A stretch of DNA of 64,000 nt from Anaeromyxobacter dehalogenans 2CP-C (GCF_000013385.1 NC_007760.1:2295001-2359000), one strand, 5' to 3'. Positions 30,057 to 41,990 are shown, counted from the first letter of the stretch. Notes: generated by a model from the sequence alone, not told the origin. Numbers and translations are program-made.

Positions 30057-31019
30057 ATGCGGGCAGCGGAGGGAATGGAGCCGGTGCGCACCTCCGCCCG
30101 CGGCGAGGTGGAGTTCCCCCGCCTCGTGTTCCTGGTCAACCCCGAGGCGCAGGACGGCCACGCCGCCGCGCGCCTGCGCGGGCTCCTCTCGCGCGCGCCC
30201 GCCTGGACCCGCCGCTCGCGCCTGTCGGTCGTGACCACGCTGTCCGGCGCCGAGCGCGCCATGCGCGGCCTCGCGCCCGACGAGATCCCGGTGGCGGCCG
30301 GCGGCGACGCGACGGTGAACTTCGTGGCGCGCGCGGTGCGGGCCGCGGGGCGCGCCGACCGGCCCATGGCCATCCTCCCGCTCGGCGTCGGCAACGCCAT
30401 CGCCCACGCGCTCGGGGTGGCGGACCTGCGCCGCGCGCTCGCCGCCATCGCCGACGGCCGCTCGGTCCTGATCGACGCGCTCGTGACCACGCACCCCGAG
30501 GCCCCGCTGGCGCTCGCCTCGGTGAGCTGCGGGTTCGAGGGGCAGATCATCTCCGGCGCGTCGCGCGGGCGCGGCCTGGCGCGCGTGGGCGGCTTGCTCG
30601 CGGCGCTCCCGGGGGCGCTCCGCAAGCACACCGGGGTCCGCCTGGAGGCGGACGGCGTGGTGCTCGCCGATCCCTCCGAGCCGGTGTTCAACGTGGGCGT
30701 GTACAACCTCCCCTGCGTCGCCTGGGGCACCGTGGTCCACCCGGACGCCGACCCCGCCGACGGCCTCGCCGACGCGGTGGTGCACCGGCGCCGCCGCACC
30801 TTCACCTCCGCGCTCCGGCACGGCGTCGCGACGGCCGCCCCGCCCAGCGGCAGCGTGCGCACCGCGCGCGCGGCGCGGATCCGCCTCGACTCGCGCTGGC
30901 CCATCCAGATCGACCTGGAGGGCTCGGTCTCCCCGGGCGAGCTCGAGATCCGGGTCGAGCCGGCCGCGCTCCGCATCATCGCCGGGCGCCGCAAGCGCGC
31001 CGCCGCGAACGGCGACTGA
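30057..31019 (+). CDS. Diacylglycerol kinase-family lipid kinase
   Basis: 320 residues of the DAGK/NAD-kinase fold. Motifs: FLVNPEAQDG near residue 28, AAGGDATVNFV as the nucleotide-binding GGDGT-type loop (with Ala in place of the usual Gly), and ILPLGVGNAIAHALG matching PLGTGN. The C-terminal domain is beta-rich, ending VEPAALRIIAG. Members phosphorylate diacylglycerol, sphingoid bases or other lipids. The substrate cannot be assigned. GGGGG precedes the ATG at 30057 at a short distance. Confidence 0.82.
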   Translation: MRAAEGMEPVRTSARGEVEFPRLVFLVNPEAQDGHAAARLRGLLSRAPAWTRRSRLSVVTTLSGAERAMRGLAPDEIPVAAGGDATVNFVARAVRAAGRADRPMAILPLGVGNAIAHALGVADLRRALAAIADGRSVLIDALVTTHPEAPLALASVSCGFEGQIISGASRGRGLARVGGLLAALPGALRKHTGVRLEADGVVLADPSEPVFNVGVYNLPCVAWGTVVHPDADPADGLADAVVHRRRRTFTSALRHGVATAAPPSGSVRTARAARIRLDSRWPIQIDLEGSVSPGELEIRVEPAALRIIAGRRKRAAANGD

Positions 31020-31167
31020 GCCGCTGCCGCGCCGCCCGCGCCTTCCCCCGCAAGCGTCACGCTCCGCGCGCGCCGCCGCGCACGCACGGATGGGCTCTTG
31101 CGCCGGTGCCCCGCGAGGGGGGATACGCGAGGACGACGGCACTCGACCGCGCGAGAGGGGGCTCGCC

Positions 31168-31728
31168 ATGGCTCGACCGCTCCGTTCCGCTGCAGCGTTC
31201 CTCGTGGCCGCGCTGCCCGCGCTGGGCTGGGCGCAGGCGCCGGCGCCGCCCGGGAGGACCGACGGCCCGGAGGGCTCCGAGGTGGGCCAGGGCGGCTACC
31301 GCCGCGCGCCCGGCCCGGGCGCCTTCCAGCTCAGCTTCGACGCGGGCGGCGCCATCACCAGCGAGGGCCCGGGCTACCCGCTCCACGACCGGCCCTACTT
31401 CCTCGGCGCCGACCTCGCCTGGTCGCCCGACGACTGGCTGCTGCTCGAGCTGACCGGCGCGTACGACTTCGACCTCGAGCGGACGCTGGTGCTGGTGGGG
31501 CCGCGCCTGCGCACCCCGGCGTCGCCGTTCTCGCTGAGCGCCGGGGTGAAGGGCGGCGTGATGCACTGGAACGGCCGGAGCCGCTTCGGCCTGAGCCCGC
31601 AGGTCGGCGCCGAGCTGGAGGCGAGCGACCGCTTCGTGCTCGGCCTCCACTACGCGCTCGACGTCCCGGTGGAGCAGGACACCACCGTCACCCACCGCAT
31701 CTTCCTCGGCCTCGGCGTGCGCCTGTAG
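31168..31728 (+). CDS. Small outer-membrane beta-barrel-like protein
   Basis: 186 residues with a signal peptide (MARPLRSAAAFLVAALPALGWAQ) and a mature part of alternating amphipathic strands (FQLSFDAGGAI, WLLLELTGAYDF, FSLSAGVKGGVMHW) ending in a terminal aromatic/aliphatic strand IFLGLGVRL. This is the pattern of an eight-strand OmpA/OmpW-like barrel. GAGAGGGGG lies upstream of the ATG at 31168. The lpoB gene starts 19 nt after its stop, so it appears to lead a three-gene envelope operon. Confidence 0.68.
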   Translation: MARPLRSAAAFLVAALPALGWAQAPAPPGRTDGPEGSEVGQGGYRRAPGPGAFQLSFDAGGAITSEGPGYPLHDRPYFLGADLAWSPDDWLLLELTGAYDFDLERTLVLVGPRLRTPASPFSLSAGVKGGVMHWNGRSRFGLSPQVGAELEASDRFVLGLHYALDVPVEQDTTVTHRIFLGLGVRL

Positions 31729-31747
31729 CGCCGCCAGGAGGGACGCC

Positions 31748-32338
31748 ATGCCCCGCATGCTCCCGCTGATCGCCGCCGCCGCGCTCGCCGCCGCCTGCGG
31801 CCCGCGGGCCTTCACCCGCGGCGCGTACCAGGATCCGAACACCATCGAGCTGCTGTCCGACCAGTTCAACGAGAACGACCTGCAGCTCATCGCGAAGAAG
31901 ATGACCGGCTCGCTGCTCGGCGCGCCCGCGGTGCAGGCCCTGCCGGGCCGGCCGGTGCTGGTGGTGGGCCGCGTCCGGAACAAGACCTCCGAGCACATCG
32001 ACACCGAGTCGCTCGCCGACAAGGTCCGCGTCGAGCTGCAGCGGTCCGGCCGCTTCGCGTTCGCCGACGCGGCGGCGCGCGAGCAGATCGCCGCGGAGTA
32101 CGACTACCAGCAGTCCGGCATGGTCGCGAAGGACACCGCCAAGGGCCCCGGCGCCCAGGTCGGCGCCGACTACGTCCTCACCGGGCAGATCGCGTCGATC
32201 GTGCAGGAGGTCGGCGCGGACAAGGTCGTCTACTACAAGATGACCATGCAGCTCACCGACCTCCGGACCGGGCTCATCACCTGGACCGACGAGAAGGAGC
32301 TGCGGAAGAAGTTCCGCAAGCAGTCGGTGGGCTGGTAG
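31748..32338 (+). CDS. lpoB: LpoB-type penicillin-binding protein activator lipoprotein
   Basis: 196 residues with a lipoprotein signal (LAAACGP, Cys at 17). The body matches LpoB/FlgO-like proteins: VLVVGRVRNKTSEHIDTES, VRVELQRSGRF, GADYVLTGQI and a C-terminal LTDLRTGLITWTDEKEL. LpoB is an outer-membrane lipoprotein that reaches through the periplasm to activate PBP1b. AGGAGGG precedes the ATG. The next gene starts 9 nt later with its Shine-Dalgarno overlapping this stop codon. The pairing with that lipoprotein is common and suggests a shared complex. Confidence 0.88.
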   Translation: MPRMLPLIAAAALAAACGPRAFTRGAYQDPNTIELLSDQFNENDLQLIAKKMTGSLLGAPAVQALPGRPVLVVGRVRNKTSEHIDTESLADKVRVELQRSGRFAFADAAAREQIAAEYDYQQSGMVAKDTAKGPGAQVGADYVLTGQIASIVQEVGADKVVYYKMTMQLTDLRTGLITWTDEKELRKKFRKQSVGW

Positions 32339-32347
32339 GAGGCCGCC

Positions 32348-33571
32348 GTGCGCCGCGCCCGCGCGGCCGCGATCGCGCTCGGGGCCGTGCTCGGCTCCGG
32401 CTGCGCCGGGGACTACGTCTCGCGCACGCGCGCGATGCGCGAGGCGTACCAGGCCGGCGACCACGAGCGCGCCGCGGCGCTCGCCGGGGAGGAGGTCCGC
32501 CGCGGGCCCGAGCGCGACCGCCTGCTCGCGCTGCTCGATCAGGGGATGATCCTGCACGCGGGGCGGCGCTGGGAGGAGAGCCTCCCGGTGCTCGCCCGCG
32601 CCGAGCGGCTCGCCGCCTCGCTGGAGGCGATCTCCGTGAGCGAGGAGGGGCGCGCGCTGCTCGAGAACGAGCAGGCCCGCGCCTACCGCGGCGAGGACTT
32701 CGAGAAGCTGATGATCAACGTCGTCCAGGCGCTCAACTACGCCGCCCTCGGCGAGGACGAGGACGCGCTGGTGGAGGTGCGCCGGGTGGACGAGCGGCTC
32801 CGCAAGATGGTGCAGGAGGAGAAGAAGCCCTACCAGCAGCTCGCCGTGGCGCGCTACCTGGGCGGCGTGCTGTGGGAGGACTCGGGCAACCCCGACTCGG
32901 CGTACATCGACTACGCCGACGCCCTGCGCCTCGCGCCGGAGCTCGGCCCGCTCGCCGAGCCCGCGCTGCGGCTGGCGCGCGCCACCGGCCGCGCCGACGA
33001 GGCCGACGCGCTCGCCGCGGCGCGCCCCGCCCTCGGCGCGGATCCGCTCGGCGCCGAGGAGGGCCAGGTCGTGCTCGTGCTCGAGGCCGGCCTCTCCCCG
33101 GAGAAGCGCTCCAGCCGGCAGGGCGCCGGGCCGGAGCTCCTGGTGGTCCCGGTGTACGTGACGCGCCCGTGGGTGCGAGACGCCGCCACCCTGGAGGCCG
33201 GCGCCCGCCGCGCCGACGCGGTCACCGTCACGTCCATCGAGGAGGTGGCGCAGGTGCACCTGTCGGAGCGCATCGGCCGCATCGCCGCCAAGGCGGTGGC
33301 GAGCACGGTGCTGAAGGGGGGCGTCGCCGCGGCGGTCGGCGAGGCCACCGACAGCGAGGTGCTCGGCTGGCTCACGTTCCTCGCCCTGACCTCGACCAGC
33401 GAGGCCGACCGGCGGAGCTGGCTGTCGCTGCCGGCCGAGCTGCAGGTGGCCCGCCTGCGCCTTCCGGCGGGCACGCACGAGGTGGAGATCCGCAGCGGGG
33501 GCAAGGTGCTCCGCCGGACCGTGGCGGTCCGGCCCGGCCGCGTGACCCTGCTGGTGGAGCGGCGGTACTGA
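32348..33571 (+). CDS. LpoB-associated lipoprotein (COG3014-like)
   Basis: 407 residues from a GTG at 32348 with AGGAGG 6 nt upstream, overlapping the lpoB stop. A lipobox GSGC (Cys about 19) is followed by helical repeats (AAALAGEEVRRGPERDR, VQALNYAALGEDEDALVEV, RYLGGVLWEDSGNPDSAYI) of TPR type. A C-terminal domain includes KAVASTVLKGGVAAAVGEA and a beta region ending LRRTVAVRPGRVTLLVERRY. Proteins of this kind are regularly found beside LpoB but their biochemical role is not defined. A regulatory or scaffolding role in peptidoglycan synthesis is inferred. Confidence 0.75.
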   Translation: MRRARAAAIALGAVLGSGCAGDYVSRTRAMREAYQAGDHERAAALAGEEVRRGPERDRLLALLDQGMILHAGRRWEESLPVLARAERLAASLEAISVSEEGRALLENEQARAYRGEDFEKLMINVVQALNYAALGEDEDALVEVRRVDERLRKMVQEEKKPYQQLAVARYLGGVLWEDSGNPDSAYIDYADALRLAPELGPLAEPALRLARATGRADEADALAAARPALGADPLGAEEGQVVLVLEAGLSPEKRSSRQGAGPELLVVPVYVTRPWVRDAATLEAGARRADAVTVTSIEEVAQVHLSERIGRIAAKAVASTVLKGGVAAAVGEATDSEVLGWLTFLALTSTSEADRRSWLSLPAELQVARLRLPAGTHEVEIRSGGKVLRRTVAVRPGRVTLLVERRY

Positions 33572-33690
33572 GCGCACGCGCTCCGGGCGCACGCGAGGCC
33601 GCCCCCTCCCCTGCGTCACGTCGCCCGGGCTCCCACCCGGACCCTCCGCGCCGGCGCCGTTTCGCCGCAGGATCCGGCCAGGAGCCAACG

Positions 33691-35127
33691 ATGACCCGCG
33701 AGCCGATGAGCCGGGTGGACGCCGCCTGGCTGCACATGGACCGACCCGAGAACACCGCCGACATCGTCGCGCTGCTGCGCCTCGACGGCCCCCTCTCCCA
33801 GGCGCGGCTCCGCGCCCTGCTGCAGGACCGCCTCGTGACGCACGAGCGGTTCCGCGCGCGCGTGGTGGACACCGGCGCGCTGGGGCAGCCGGTGTGGGAG
33901 CGCGACCCGCACTTCTCGCTCGCGCGCCACCTGAGCGCGCGGACGCTGCGCGGCGACGGGCGCGAGGCGCTCGAGGAGGTGGTGTCCGAGGCCGCCACCC
34001 GGCCGCTCGCGCCGGGCCGGCCGCCCTGGCGCGCCTGCCTGATCGAGGGCGGCGAGGAGAGCGCGGTGCTGGTGAAGCTCCACCACTGCATGGCGGACGG
34101 GTTCGCGCTCCTCACCGTGCTGCTCGGCCTCTCCGACGAGCGCGCCGGGCGCGGCGCGCCGCCCGAGGCCACCCCGCCGCCGACCGCCGCCGCGGCGCTC
34201 GACCCGCTCCGGCGCGGCGCCCGGGCGCTGCTCGGGGACCCGCTGGCCGCGGTCGGCTCGCTCTGGAGGATGGCGACGCTGCCCGAGGCGCGCGGCCGGC
34301 TCGCCCCGCCGGCGCTCACCGGCCTGCGCCGGACGTCCTGGTCCCGCCCCTGGCCGCTCGCCGCCCTGCGCGACGCCGCCCACGCCGGCGGCGCCACCGT
34401 CAACGACGCCCTGCTCGCGGCGCTCTCCGGCGCGCTCTCCCGCGTGCTCCGCGACCCGGCCGCGCCCGGCGCGCCCGGGCCGCTGCCGGACGACGTCCGC
34501 GCGCTCGTGCCGGTGAACCTGCGCGCCGGGCCGCCGGCGGCCGGCGCGCCGCTCGGCAACCAGTTCGGGCTGGTGTTCCTCGATCTGCCCATCGAGCCGC
34601 TCGCGCTCGACGAGCGCCTCGAGCTGCTGCGTGGCCGCACCGCCGCGGTGAAGCGCAGCCCGGACGCGTGGGTGGCGCTCGGGATCCTCGGCGCGCTCGG
34701 CCTCGCCCCGGCCGCGCTGGAGCGGCTCGGCACCGCCTTCTTCTCGCGCAAGGCGTCGATGGTGGTGACGAACGTCCCCGGGCCCGCGCGGCGGCTTCAC
34801 CTCGGCGGCCGGCGGGTGGACGAGCTGCTGTTCTGGGTCCCGCACCCCGCCGCGCTGGGCCTGGGCGTGAGCCTGCTCAGCTACGCCGGCCAGGTGACGG
34901 TGGGCGTGCGGGCCGACACGGCGTTCCCGCTGGAGCCGCGGGCGCTCGCGCAGGCCATCGACGAGGAGCTGGCGTCGCTCGCCCCGCGGCCGGCGCGGGC
35001 CGGGCGCGACCGGGCCGCCGCCGCGGCCCCGGAACACGCCGGCCGGCAGGCGGCCTTCGCGGGCGCGCCTGCCGGCCGGAGGGTGCGGGTGATCGAGGCG
35101 AGGCCGGCTACATCCCCAGCTTCTTGA
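33691..35127 (+). CDS. WS/DGAT wax ester synthase / diacylglycerol acyltransferase
   Basis: 478 residues, the usual length. The catalytic motif HHCMADG is at residues 131-137 with the active-site second His. The C-terminal motif NVPGP, within a VVTN-containing segment, and [14 protein letters not shown] near the C-terminal domain are typical. It esterifies fatty acyl-CoA with alcohols or diacylglycerol to make storage lipid. AGGAGC precedes the ATG at 33691. The frame continues far upstream but that part is shadow. Its last 20 bp overlap the 3' end of the convergent fumarase gene. Confidence 0.92.
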   Translation: MTREPMSRVDAAWLHMDRPENTADIVALLRLDGPLSQARLRALLQDRLVTHERFRARVVDTGALGQPVWERDPHFSLARHLSARTLRGDGREALEEVVSEAATRPLAPGRPPWRACLIEGGEESAVLVKLHHCMADGFALLTVLLGLSDERAGRGAPPEATPPPTAAAALDPLRRGARALLGDPLAAVGSLWRMATLPEARGRLAPPALTGLRRTSWSRPWPLAALRDAAHAGGATVNDALLAALSGALSRVLRDPAAPGAPGPLPDDVRALVPVNLRAGPPAAGAPLGNQFGLVFLDLPIEPLALDERLELLRGRTAAVKRSPDAWVALGILGALGLAPAALERLGTAFFSRKASMVVTNVPGPARRLHLGGRRVDELLFWVPHPAALGLGVSLLSYAGQVTVGVRADTAFPLEPRALAQAIDEELASLAPRPARAGRDRAAAAAPEHAGRQAAFAGAPAGRRVRVIEARPATSPAS

Positions 35128-36730
35128 AGAAGTCGTTCCCCTTGTCGTCCACCAGGATGAACGCGGGGAAGTCCTCGACCTCGATCCTCCAGACGGCCTC
35201 CATGCCGAGCTCGGCGAAGTCGATGCACTCCACCTTCTTGATGTTCTCCTCGGCCAGCACCGCGGCGGGACCGCCGATCGAGCCCAGGTAGAAGCCGCCG
35301 TGCTTCTTGCACGCGTCGGTCACCTGCTGGCTGCGGTTGCCCTTCGCGATCATCACCATCGACGCGCCGTGCGACTGCAGCAGGTCCACGTACGAGTCCA
35401 TGCGGCCGGCGGTGGTCGGGCCGAACGAGCCGGACGGCTTGCCCGGCGGCGTCTTGGCGGGGCCGGCGTAGTACACCGGGTGGTTCTTCAGGTACTCGGG
35501 CACGCCCTTGCCCTGGTCGATCAGCTCCTTGAACTTGGCGTGCGCGATGTCGCGGGCCACCACCAGCGTGCCGGTGAGGAGCAGCGGGGTCGAGACCGGG
35601 TACTTCGTCAGCTCGGCCAGGATCTCCTTCATCGGCTTGTTGAGGTCCACCTTCACGCCGTGCTCGTGCTTGCCCTTCTTCAGCTCGAGCGGGATGAGGC
35701 GGGCGGGGGCGTGGTCGAGCTCCTCGATCCAGAGCCCTTCCTTGTTGATCTTGGCCTTCACGTTGCGGTCGGCCGAGCAGGACACCGCCATGCCCACCGG
35801 GCAGGACGCGCCGTGGCGCGGCAGCCGGACCACGCGGATGTCGTGCGCGAAGTACTTGCCGCCGAACTGCGCGCCGATGCCGAGCTTGTTGGCCGCCTCG
35901 AGCAGCCGCTGCTCCAGCTCCAGGTCGCGGAACGCCTGGCCGTGCGCGTTCCCCTCGGTGGGGAGCCCGTCGTAGTACTTGGTCGAGGCGAGCTTCACCG
36001 TCTTCAGGCAGGTCTCGGCGCTCGTGCCGCCCACCACCACCGCGATGTGGTACGGCGGGCAGGCGGCGGTGCCGAGGTACTTCATCTTGTCCACCAGGAA
36101 CTTCTCCAGCTTCTCCGGCGTGAGGAGCGCCTTGGTCTCCTGGAACAGCATGGTCTTGTTGGCCGACCCGCCGCCCTTCGCGACGAACAGGAACTTGTAC
36201 TCGGCGCCCTCGGTGGCGAGGACGTCGATCTGCGCCGGCAGGTTCGTGCCGGTGTTCACCTCGCGGTACATGTCGAGCGCGGAGGTCTGCGAGTAGCGGA
36301 GGTTCTCGCCGGTGTACGTGAGGTACACGCCCTCCGACAGGTACTGCTCGTCCTTCACGCCGGTCCAGACCTGCTGCCCCTTCTTCGCCACGATGGTGGC
36401 GGTGCCGGTGTCCTGGCAGATGGGCAGCTCGCCGCGGGCGGCGATCTCGGCGTTCTTGAGGAACGCGATCGCCACGCCCTTGTCGTTCTGCGAGGCCTCG
36501 GGGTCGGAGAGGATCTTCGCGACCTGCTCGTTGTGCTCGGGGCGGAGGAAGAACGACACCTCGCGCATCGCCTCGCGCGCGAGCCGGGTGAGCGCCGAGG
36601 GCTCGACCTTCAGGATCTCCTTGCCCTCGAACGTCCCGACCGACACGCCCTCCTTGGTGAGGAGCCGGTACTTGGTCGCGTCCTTCGAGACGGGGAACGG
36701 GTCCTGGTACTGGAACGCGGGAGTCGCCAT
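35108..36730 (-). CDS. fumA: Class I fumarate hydratase (4Fe-4S)
   Basis: 540 residues, as for FumA/FumB. It interconverts fumarate and malate with an oxygen-sensitive 4Fe-4S cluster. Cluster cysteines are visible in PICQDTGTA and [13 protein letters not shown]. The C-terminal half carries [16 protein letters not shown] and the [10 protein letters not shown] segment typical of the class I beta domain. GGAGAGG precedes the ATG at 36730; the much longer frame upstream is artefact. An iron-sulfur fumarase fits an organism that runs the TCA cycle under low oxygen. Confidence 0.96.
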   Translation of the reverse strand: MATPAFQYQDPFPVSKDATKYRLLTKEGVSVGTFEGKEILKVEPSALTRLAREAMREVSFFLRPEHNEQVAKILSDPEASQNDKGVAIAFLKNAEIAARGELPICQDTGTATIVAKKGQQVWTGVKDEQYLSEGVYLTYTGENLRYSQTSALDMYREVNTGTNLPAQIDVLATEGAEYKFLFVAKGGGSANKTMLFQETKALLTPEKLEKFLVDKMKYLGTAACPPYHIAVVVGGTSAETCLKTVKLASTKYYDGLPTEGNAHGQAFRDLELEQRLLEAANKLGIGAQFGGKYFAHDIRVVRLPRHGASCPVGMAVSCSADRNVKAKINKEGLWIEELDHAPARLIPLELKKGKHEHGVKVDLNKPMKEILAELTKYPVSTPLLLTGTLVVARDIAHAKFKELIDQGKGVPEYLKNHPVYYAGPAKTPPGKPSGSFGPTTAGRMDSYVDLLQSHGASMVMIAKGNRSQQVTDACKKHGGFYLGSIGGPAAVLAEENIKKVECIDFAELGMEAVWRIEVEDFPAFILVDDKGNDFFKKLGM

Positions 36731-36921
36731 GGGTGCCTCTCCTTCGCGGGCGAACGGGGTGGGAAGTCGAAACGCGGGCCGGTGCGCTCTCGGTGCCCGG
36801 GGCCCGCAGGAAAGCACAGGACGGCGGCCGGTGTCGATGCGCCGCTGAGCCCCGATCGCGCGCGGATTCTCGCCCGGACCGGTCCGCTTTCGCGCCCTGC
36901 GCGGGCGCGCCGGCGCGGCGC

Positions 36922-38052
36922 CTACGCCGCGGCGCGGCGCGGCGCGAGCCGGTCCTTGAGCGCGAGGAAGCGCTTCTCCACCAGGTGGAAGCTCCCCCAG
37001 GCGAGCAGCAGCGAGGCGGCCAGCGCGGCGGCCGCGTAGGCGGCGTAGCCGGTGCGGGAGGCGAGCAGCGCCGCGCCCCACGGCCGCGCCCGCAGCGCGC
37101 CGAGCGCGCCCACGTGCACGAGGTAGTGCACGACGTAGAGCCCGTAGCTGTACCGGCCGAGCGCCCGGAGCGGCCCGGCCGACAGCGCGCGGCGGAGCGG
37201 GTGATCGGCGCCCGCGGTCGCGACCGCGCCCGCCACCAGGCCGCCGAACGCGAGCGCCAGCCACAGGTGGCTCCAGATCTCGAGCGGCCGCGCGTGCATG
37301 TCGAACCCGTGCGGCAGCCCGAGCGCCGCGAACCCGGCCGCGCCGGCCGCCGCCGCGGGGAGCCACGCGCGCCGCAGCAGGCCGGCGCCGCCCGCGGCGC
37401 GCGCCAGCACCGCGACGAGCGCGCCCATGGCGAGCGCGTCCACCCGGCCCGGGGTGAGCCGGTAGGCGCTCCCCACCGGCAGCCCCGAGTCCACGATGAG
37501 CCACCGCAGCGCCGGCCCGGCGCAGACGAGCGCGGCCGACGCCGCCGCGAGCGCCCGCCCGCGCGCGAGCAGCACCACCAGCGGCCACGCCAGGTAGAAC
37601 TGCTCCTCGACCGCGAGCGACCAGAAGTGCGAGAGCGCCGGGATGACCTGGCGCGCCGCGTAGGCCCAGTTGCCGAGGTAGCTCCAGTACCACCAGCCCC
37701 AGCGGCCGAACGTCCAGGGATCGACGAGGCCGAGCGCCGGCCCGGCCGCCGCGAACGCGGCCAGCGCGAGGTAGTAGAGCGGGAAGATGCGGAGCGCGCG
37801 CCGGACCAGGAAGCCGCGCCACCAGCCGCGCTGGCCGAGCGTGTCCACCAGGCCGCCGGTGATGAGGAAGCCGGAGAGGACGAAGAACAGGTCCACCCCG
37901 GTCCAGCCCAGGCCGAGCGCCGCCACCGCGCGCCGCTCCCAGGCGCCGTCGCCGGGCCAGGCGTTGAGCAGGTGGCAGGCGAGGACGCCGCCGATGGCCA
38001 GCCCGCGCAGCCCGTCGAGCGCGGGGAGCGGGCCGCGTGGGCCGGCGGGCAT
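36922..38052 (-). CDS. OafA-type acyltransferase-3 membrane protein
   Basis: 376 residues with about ten membrane helices. Family motifs are [16 protein letters not shown] at the N-terminus, [25 protein letters not shown] and [12 protein letters not shown], with the conserved His in the first helix and Arg after FLITG. Such proteins acetylate surface polysaccharides or other glycans at the inner membrane. Start at ATG 38052 (MPAGPRG). It lies 20 nt downstream of leuB on the same strand, so it may be co-transcribed without being functionally related. Confidence 0.88.
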   Translation of the reverse strand: MPAGPRGPLPALDGLRGLAIGGVLACHLLNAWPGDGAWERRAVAALGLGWTGVDLFFVLSGFLITGGLVDTLGQRGWWRGFLVRRALRIFPLYYLALAAFAAAGPALGLVDPWTFGRWGWWYWSYLGNWAYAARQVIPALSHFWSLAVEEQFYLAWPLVVLLARGRALAAASAALVCAGPALRWLIVDSGLPVGSAYRLTPGRVDALAMGALVAVLARAAGGAGLLRRAWLPAAAAGAAGFAALGLPHGFDMHARPLEIWSHLWLALAFGGLVAGAVATAGADHPLRRALSAGPLRALGRYSYGLYVVHYLVHVGALGALRARPWGAALLASRTGYAAYAAAALAASLLLAWGSFHLVEKRFLALKDRLAPRRAAA

Positions 38053-38072
38053 GGCGGCGTCCGGACGCGTGG

Positions 38073-39134
38073 TCAGGCGAGCCGCTTCAGGATCTCGTCG
38101 GCCATGGCGCGGGTGGAGAGCTTCCCGCCCAGGTCGGCGGTGCGGCAGCCGTCGGTGATGGTCTGGTCCACCGCGCGCTCGATGGCCGCCGCCTCCGGCT
38201 CGAGGCCGAGCGAGTGGCGGAGCAGCAGCGCGGCGGAGAGCACCGTGCCCACCGGGTTCGCGATGCCCTTGCCCGCGATGTCCGGGGCGGAGCCGTGGAT
38301 GGGCTCGTAGAGGCCCGGGCCCTGCTCGCCGATGGAGGCGGACGGGAGCATGCCCATCGAGCCGGCCAGCACCGAGGCCTCGTCGGTGAGGATGTCGCCG
38401 AACATGTTCTCGGTGACGACCACGTCGAGGGTGGCCGGGCTGGTGACGAGCCGCATGGCGGCGGTGTCCACCAGCATGTGGTCGAGCGCGACGTCGGGGT
38501 TGGCCTGCCCGATGGCGGTCGCGAGCTCGCGCCAGAGCCGCGAGGACTCGAGCACGTTCGCCTTGTCCACGCTGGTGACCTTCTTCTTGCGCCCCTTGGC
38601 GATGCGGAACGCGAGCTCCACCACCCGGCGCACCTCGAAGTCCTGGTACTCGAGCGTGTCCACCGCGCGCGCGTGGCCGTCCTTCACGTCGCGCCCCTTG
38701 GGCTGGCCGAAGTAGAGGCCGCCCGTCAGCTCGCGGATCACCATGATGTCCACGCCGCGGAGCTTCTCCGGGCGGAGCGGCGACGAGTCGAGCAGGCTCG
38801 GGTGGACGCGCACCGGGCGCAGGTTCGCGAAGACGCCGAGGCCCTTGCGCAGGCCGAGCAGCCCCTGCTCCGGACGCACCTTGGCGCGCGGGTCGTCCCA
38901 CTTCGGCCCGCCCACCGCGCCGAGCAGCACCGCGTCGGCCGCCTGGCAGTCGGCGAGCACCTCGGGGGTGAGCGCGGTCCCGTGCGCGTCGATGGAGCAG
39001 CCGCCCATCAGCCGCTCGGTGAACGAGAGCGCGTGCCCTCCCCGGCGCGCCACCGCCTCCAGCACCCGCACCGCCTCGGCCGTCACCTCCGGCCCGATCC
39101 CGTCGCCCGGCAGCACCACGATCTTCGCGTTCAC
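38073..39134 (-). CDS. leuB: 3-isopropylmalate dehydrogenase
   Basis: 353 residues. Motifs: the N-terminal [18 protein letters not shown], the substrate-binding arginines around RPVRVHPSL, the metal-binding region [17 protein letters not shown], and [17 protein letters not shown] for NAD binding. It performs oxidative decarboxylation in leucine synthesis and can serve the citramalate route. GTG start at 39134, with AAGGAGA 8 nt upstream. It follows cimA by 34 nt in the same operon, which supports a role in the CimA-dependent isoleucine pathway as well as leucine. Confidence 0.96.
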   Translation of the reverse strand: MNAKIVVLPGDGIGPEVTAEAVRVLEAVARRGGHALSFTERLMGGCSIDAHGTALTPEVLADCQAADAVLLGAVGGPKWDDPRAKVRPEQGLLGLRKGLGVFANLRPVRVHPSLLDSSPLRPEKLRGVDIMVIRELTGGLYFGQPKGRDVKDGHARAVDTLEYQDFEVRRVVELAFRIAKGRKKKVTSVDKANVLESSRLWRELATAIGQANPDVALDHMLVDTAAMRLVTSPATLDVVVTENMFGDILTDEASVLAGSMGMLPSASIGEQGPGLYEPIHGSAPDIAGKGIANPVGTVLSAALLLRHSLGLEPEAAAIERAVDQTITDGCRTADLGGKLSTRAMADEILKRLA

Positions 39135-39168
39135 GCTGCGTGTCTCCTTCGGTTCCTGCGTGTGAGGT

Positions 39169-40719
<1,551 letters not shown>

Positions 40720-40894
40720 CCGCGTTCCTTCCGCGCGCTGCGGACGACGCGTCCCCGACCGCCGGCGCCCGTCGCGCCGCGGCCGTCCCGCCGTCCGCTG
40801 TGGTCGAGCCCCCGACGGGGCTGGACCGTGCACGATACACGACCCGGATGGTTGCGTCGATCCGCCACGTTGCGTGCGGGCGGCGGGCCGCGCG

Positions 40895-41128
40895 TCACCG
40901 CCGGAACGCGAACAGGAGCGCCCCCACCACGCCGGCGAGGCCGGTGGCGAGGTACAGCACGCCCGCGGCGAGCGCCTTCCCGCCGGTGAGCAGCCCGCCG
41001 CTGGTGGGCATGCGGCGGCGCAAGAACCCGTCGCGCACGCCGATCCAGGCGCAGACCAGGCCGGAGACGAGCAGCACCGCGGCGACGATCCAGTGGAGCG
41101 GCTTCGAGGGGTCGAGGAAGGCTTCCAA
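40895..41128 (-). CDS. Small two-helix membrane protein (77 aa)
   Basis: 77 residues with two membrane helices (HWIVAAVLLVSGLVCAWIG and ALAAGVLYLATGLAGVVGALL) joined by a basic loop (RRRMPTSGG). The start must be the TTG at 41128 because an in-frame TAG lies 5 codons upstream. There is no Shine-Dalgarno site; a TAGAAT box sits 9 nt before it, with GTGACG 17 nt further up. It is well separated from cimA. Function unknown. Confidence 0.68.
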   Translation of the reverse strand: MEAFLDPSKPLHWIVAAVLLVSGLVCAWIGVRDGFLRRRMPTSGGLLTGGKALAAGVLYLATGLAGVVGALLFAFRR

Positions 41129-41137
41129 GGGGCGGGG

Positions 41138-41166
41138 ATTCTACGGTCCCAGCCCGCGGGCGTCAC
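41138..41166 (-). promoter_or_regulatory. Candidate -35/-10 promoter for a leaderless TTG-start mRNA
   Basis: On the minus strand GTGACG (41166-41161) and TAGAAT (41143-41138) are separated by exactly 17 nt, and the TTG start follows 9 nt later. This is the best two-part sigma-70-like match among the leaderless candidates. Confidence 0.6.
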
Positions 41167-41261
41167 CCGCGGAAGCGCGCCCGGCCTTGACCCCGTCGGG
41201 GTCTAGATCGGATCCGGCCCCCGGGCGTTCCTACCGCCGAACCCGCACCGGAGGTCGCACC

Positions 41262-41990
41262 ATGTTCCGCACCCTGGCCCTCGCAGCCGCCCTCGCCCTC
41301 GCGCCCGCCGCCCCGCGCGCCCAGCCCGTCCCGGCCGCGCCGCCGCCGGCATCCACCCCATCGCCGCGCGTCATCGCCGTCTCCGGCGAGGGGCACGTCT
41401 CGGTGCGCCCGGACGTCGCGGTGCTGTTCGCCGGCGTGACCGCCACCGGGAAGGACCTGAAGCGCGTCACCGCCGACACCGACGCCCAGCTCCGCCGCGT
41501 CCTCGACGCCCTGGCCCGCGCCGGCGTCGCCGGGAAGGACGTCCAGACCGTGCGCCACGACGTCTCGGTGGACCGCGACTGGAACGTGAAGGGCGGCGGC
41601 CCCGGGCCCATCACCGGCTACACCGTGACGGACGAGCTGCGCGTGAAGGTCCGCGACCTCGACAGCCTCGGCACGGTCATCGAGCGCGTGCTCGCGGCCG
41701 GCTCCAACACGCTGCGGTCGCTCGCGTTCGAGAAGGAGGACCCCACGCCGGAGCAGGGCCGCGCCCTCGCCGCCGCCTACGCGGTCGCGAGGTTCAAGGC
41801 GGAGGCGATCGCCCGCGCCGCCGGCGTGACGCTCGGCGAGGTGCTGACCGTCTCCGAGGGCGGCGAGGTCCGCCCGTTCCCGGTCATGCGCGACGCGCGC
41901 GTGATGGCGATGAAGGCCGAGGCCGCGCCGGTGGCCGCGGGCGAGGTCGAGGTGGCCGCCACGGTGAGCGTCACCTTCGCCATCCGCTGA
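41262..41990 (+). CDS. SIMPL-domain (DUF541) periplasmic protein
   Basis: 242 residues with a signal peptide (MFRTLALAAALALAPAAPRAQ) and the SIMPL domain: VIAVSGEGHVSVRPDVAVLFAGV, then PITGYTVTDELRVKVRDLD, and a C-terminal AATVSVTFAI strand. Family members form periplasmic or outer-membrane oligomers; some are linked to oxidative stress. Biochemical function is not established. CGGAGG precedes the ATG at 41262. A longer frame upstream lacks the signal sequence and is discarded. Confidence 0.85.
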   Translation: MFRTLALAAALALAPAAPRAQPVPAAPPPASTPSPRVIAVSGEGHVSVRPDVAVLFAGVTATGKDLKRVTADTDAQLRRVLDALARAGVAGKDVQTVRHDVSVDRDWNVKGGGPGPITGYTVTDELRVKVRDLDSLGTVIERVLAAGSNTLRSLAFEKEDPTPEQGRALAAAYAVARFKAEAIARAAGVTLGEVLTVSEGGEVRPFPVMRDARVMAMKAEAAPVAAGEVEVAATVSVTFAIR

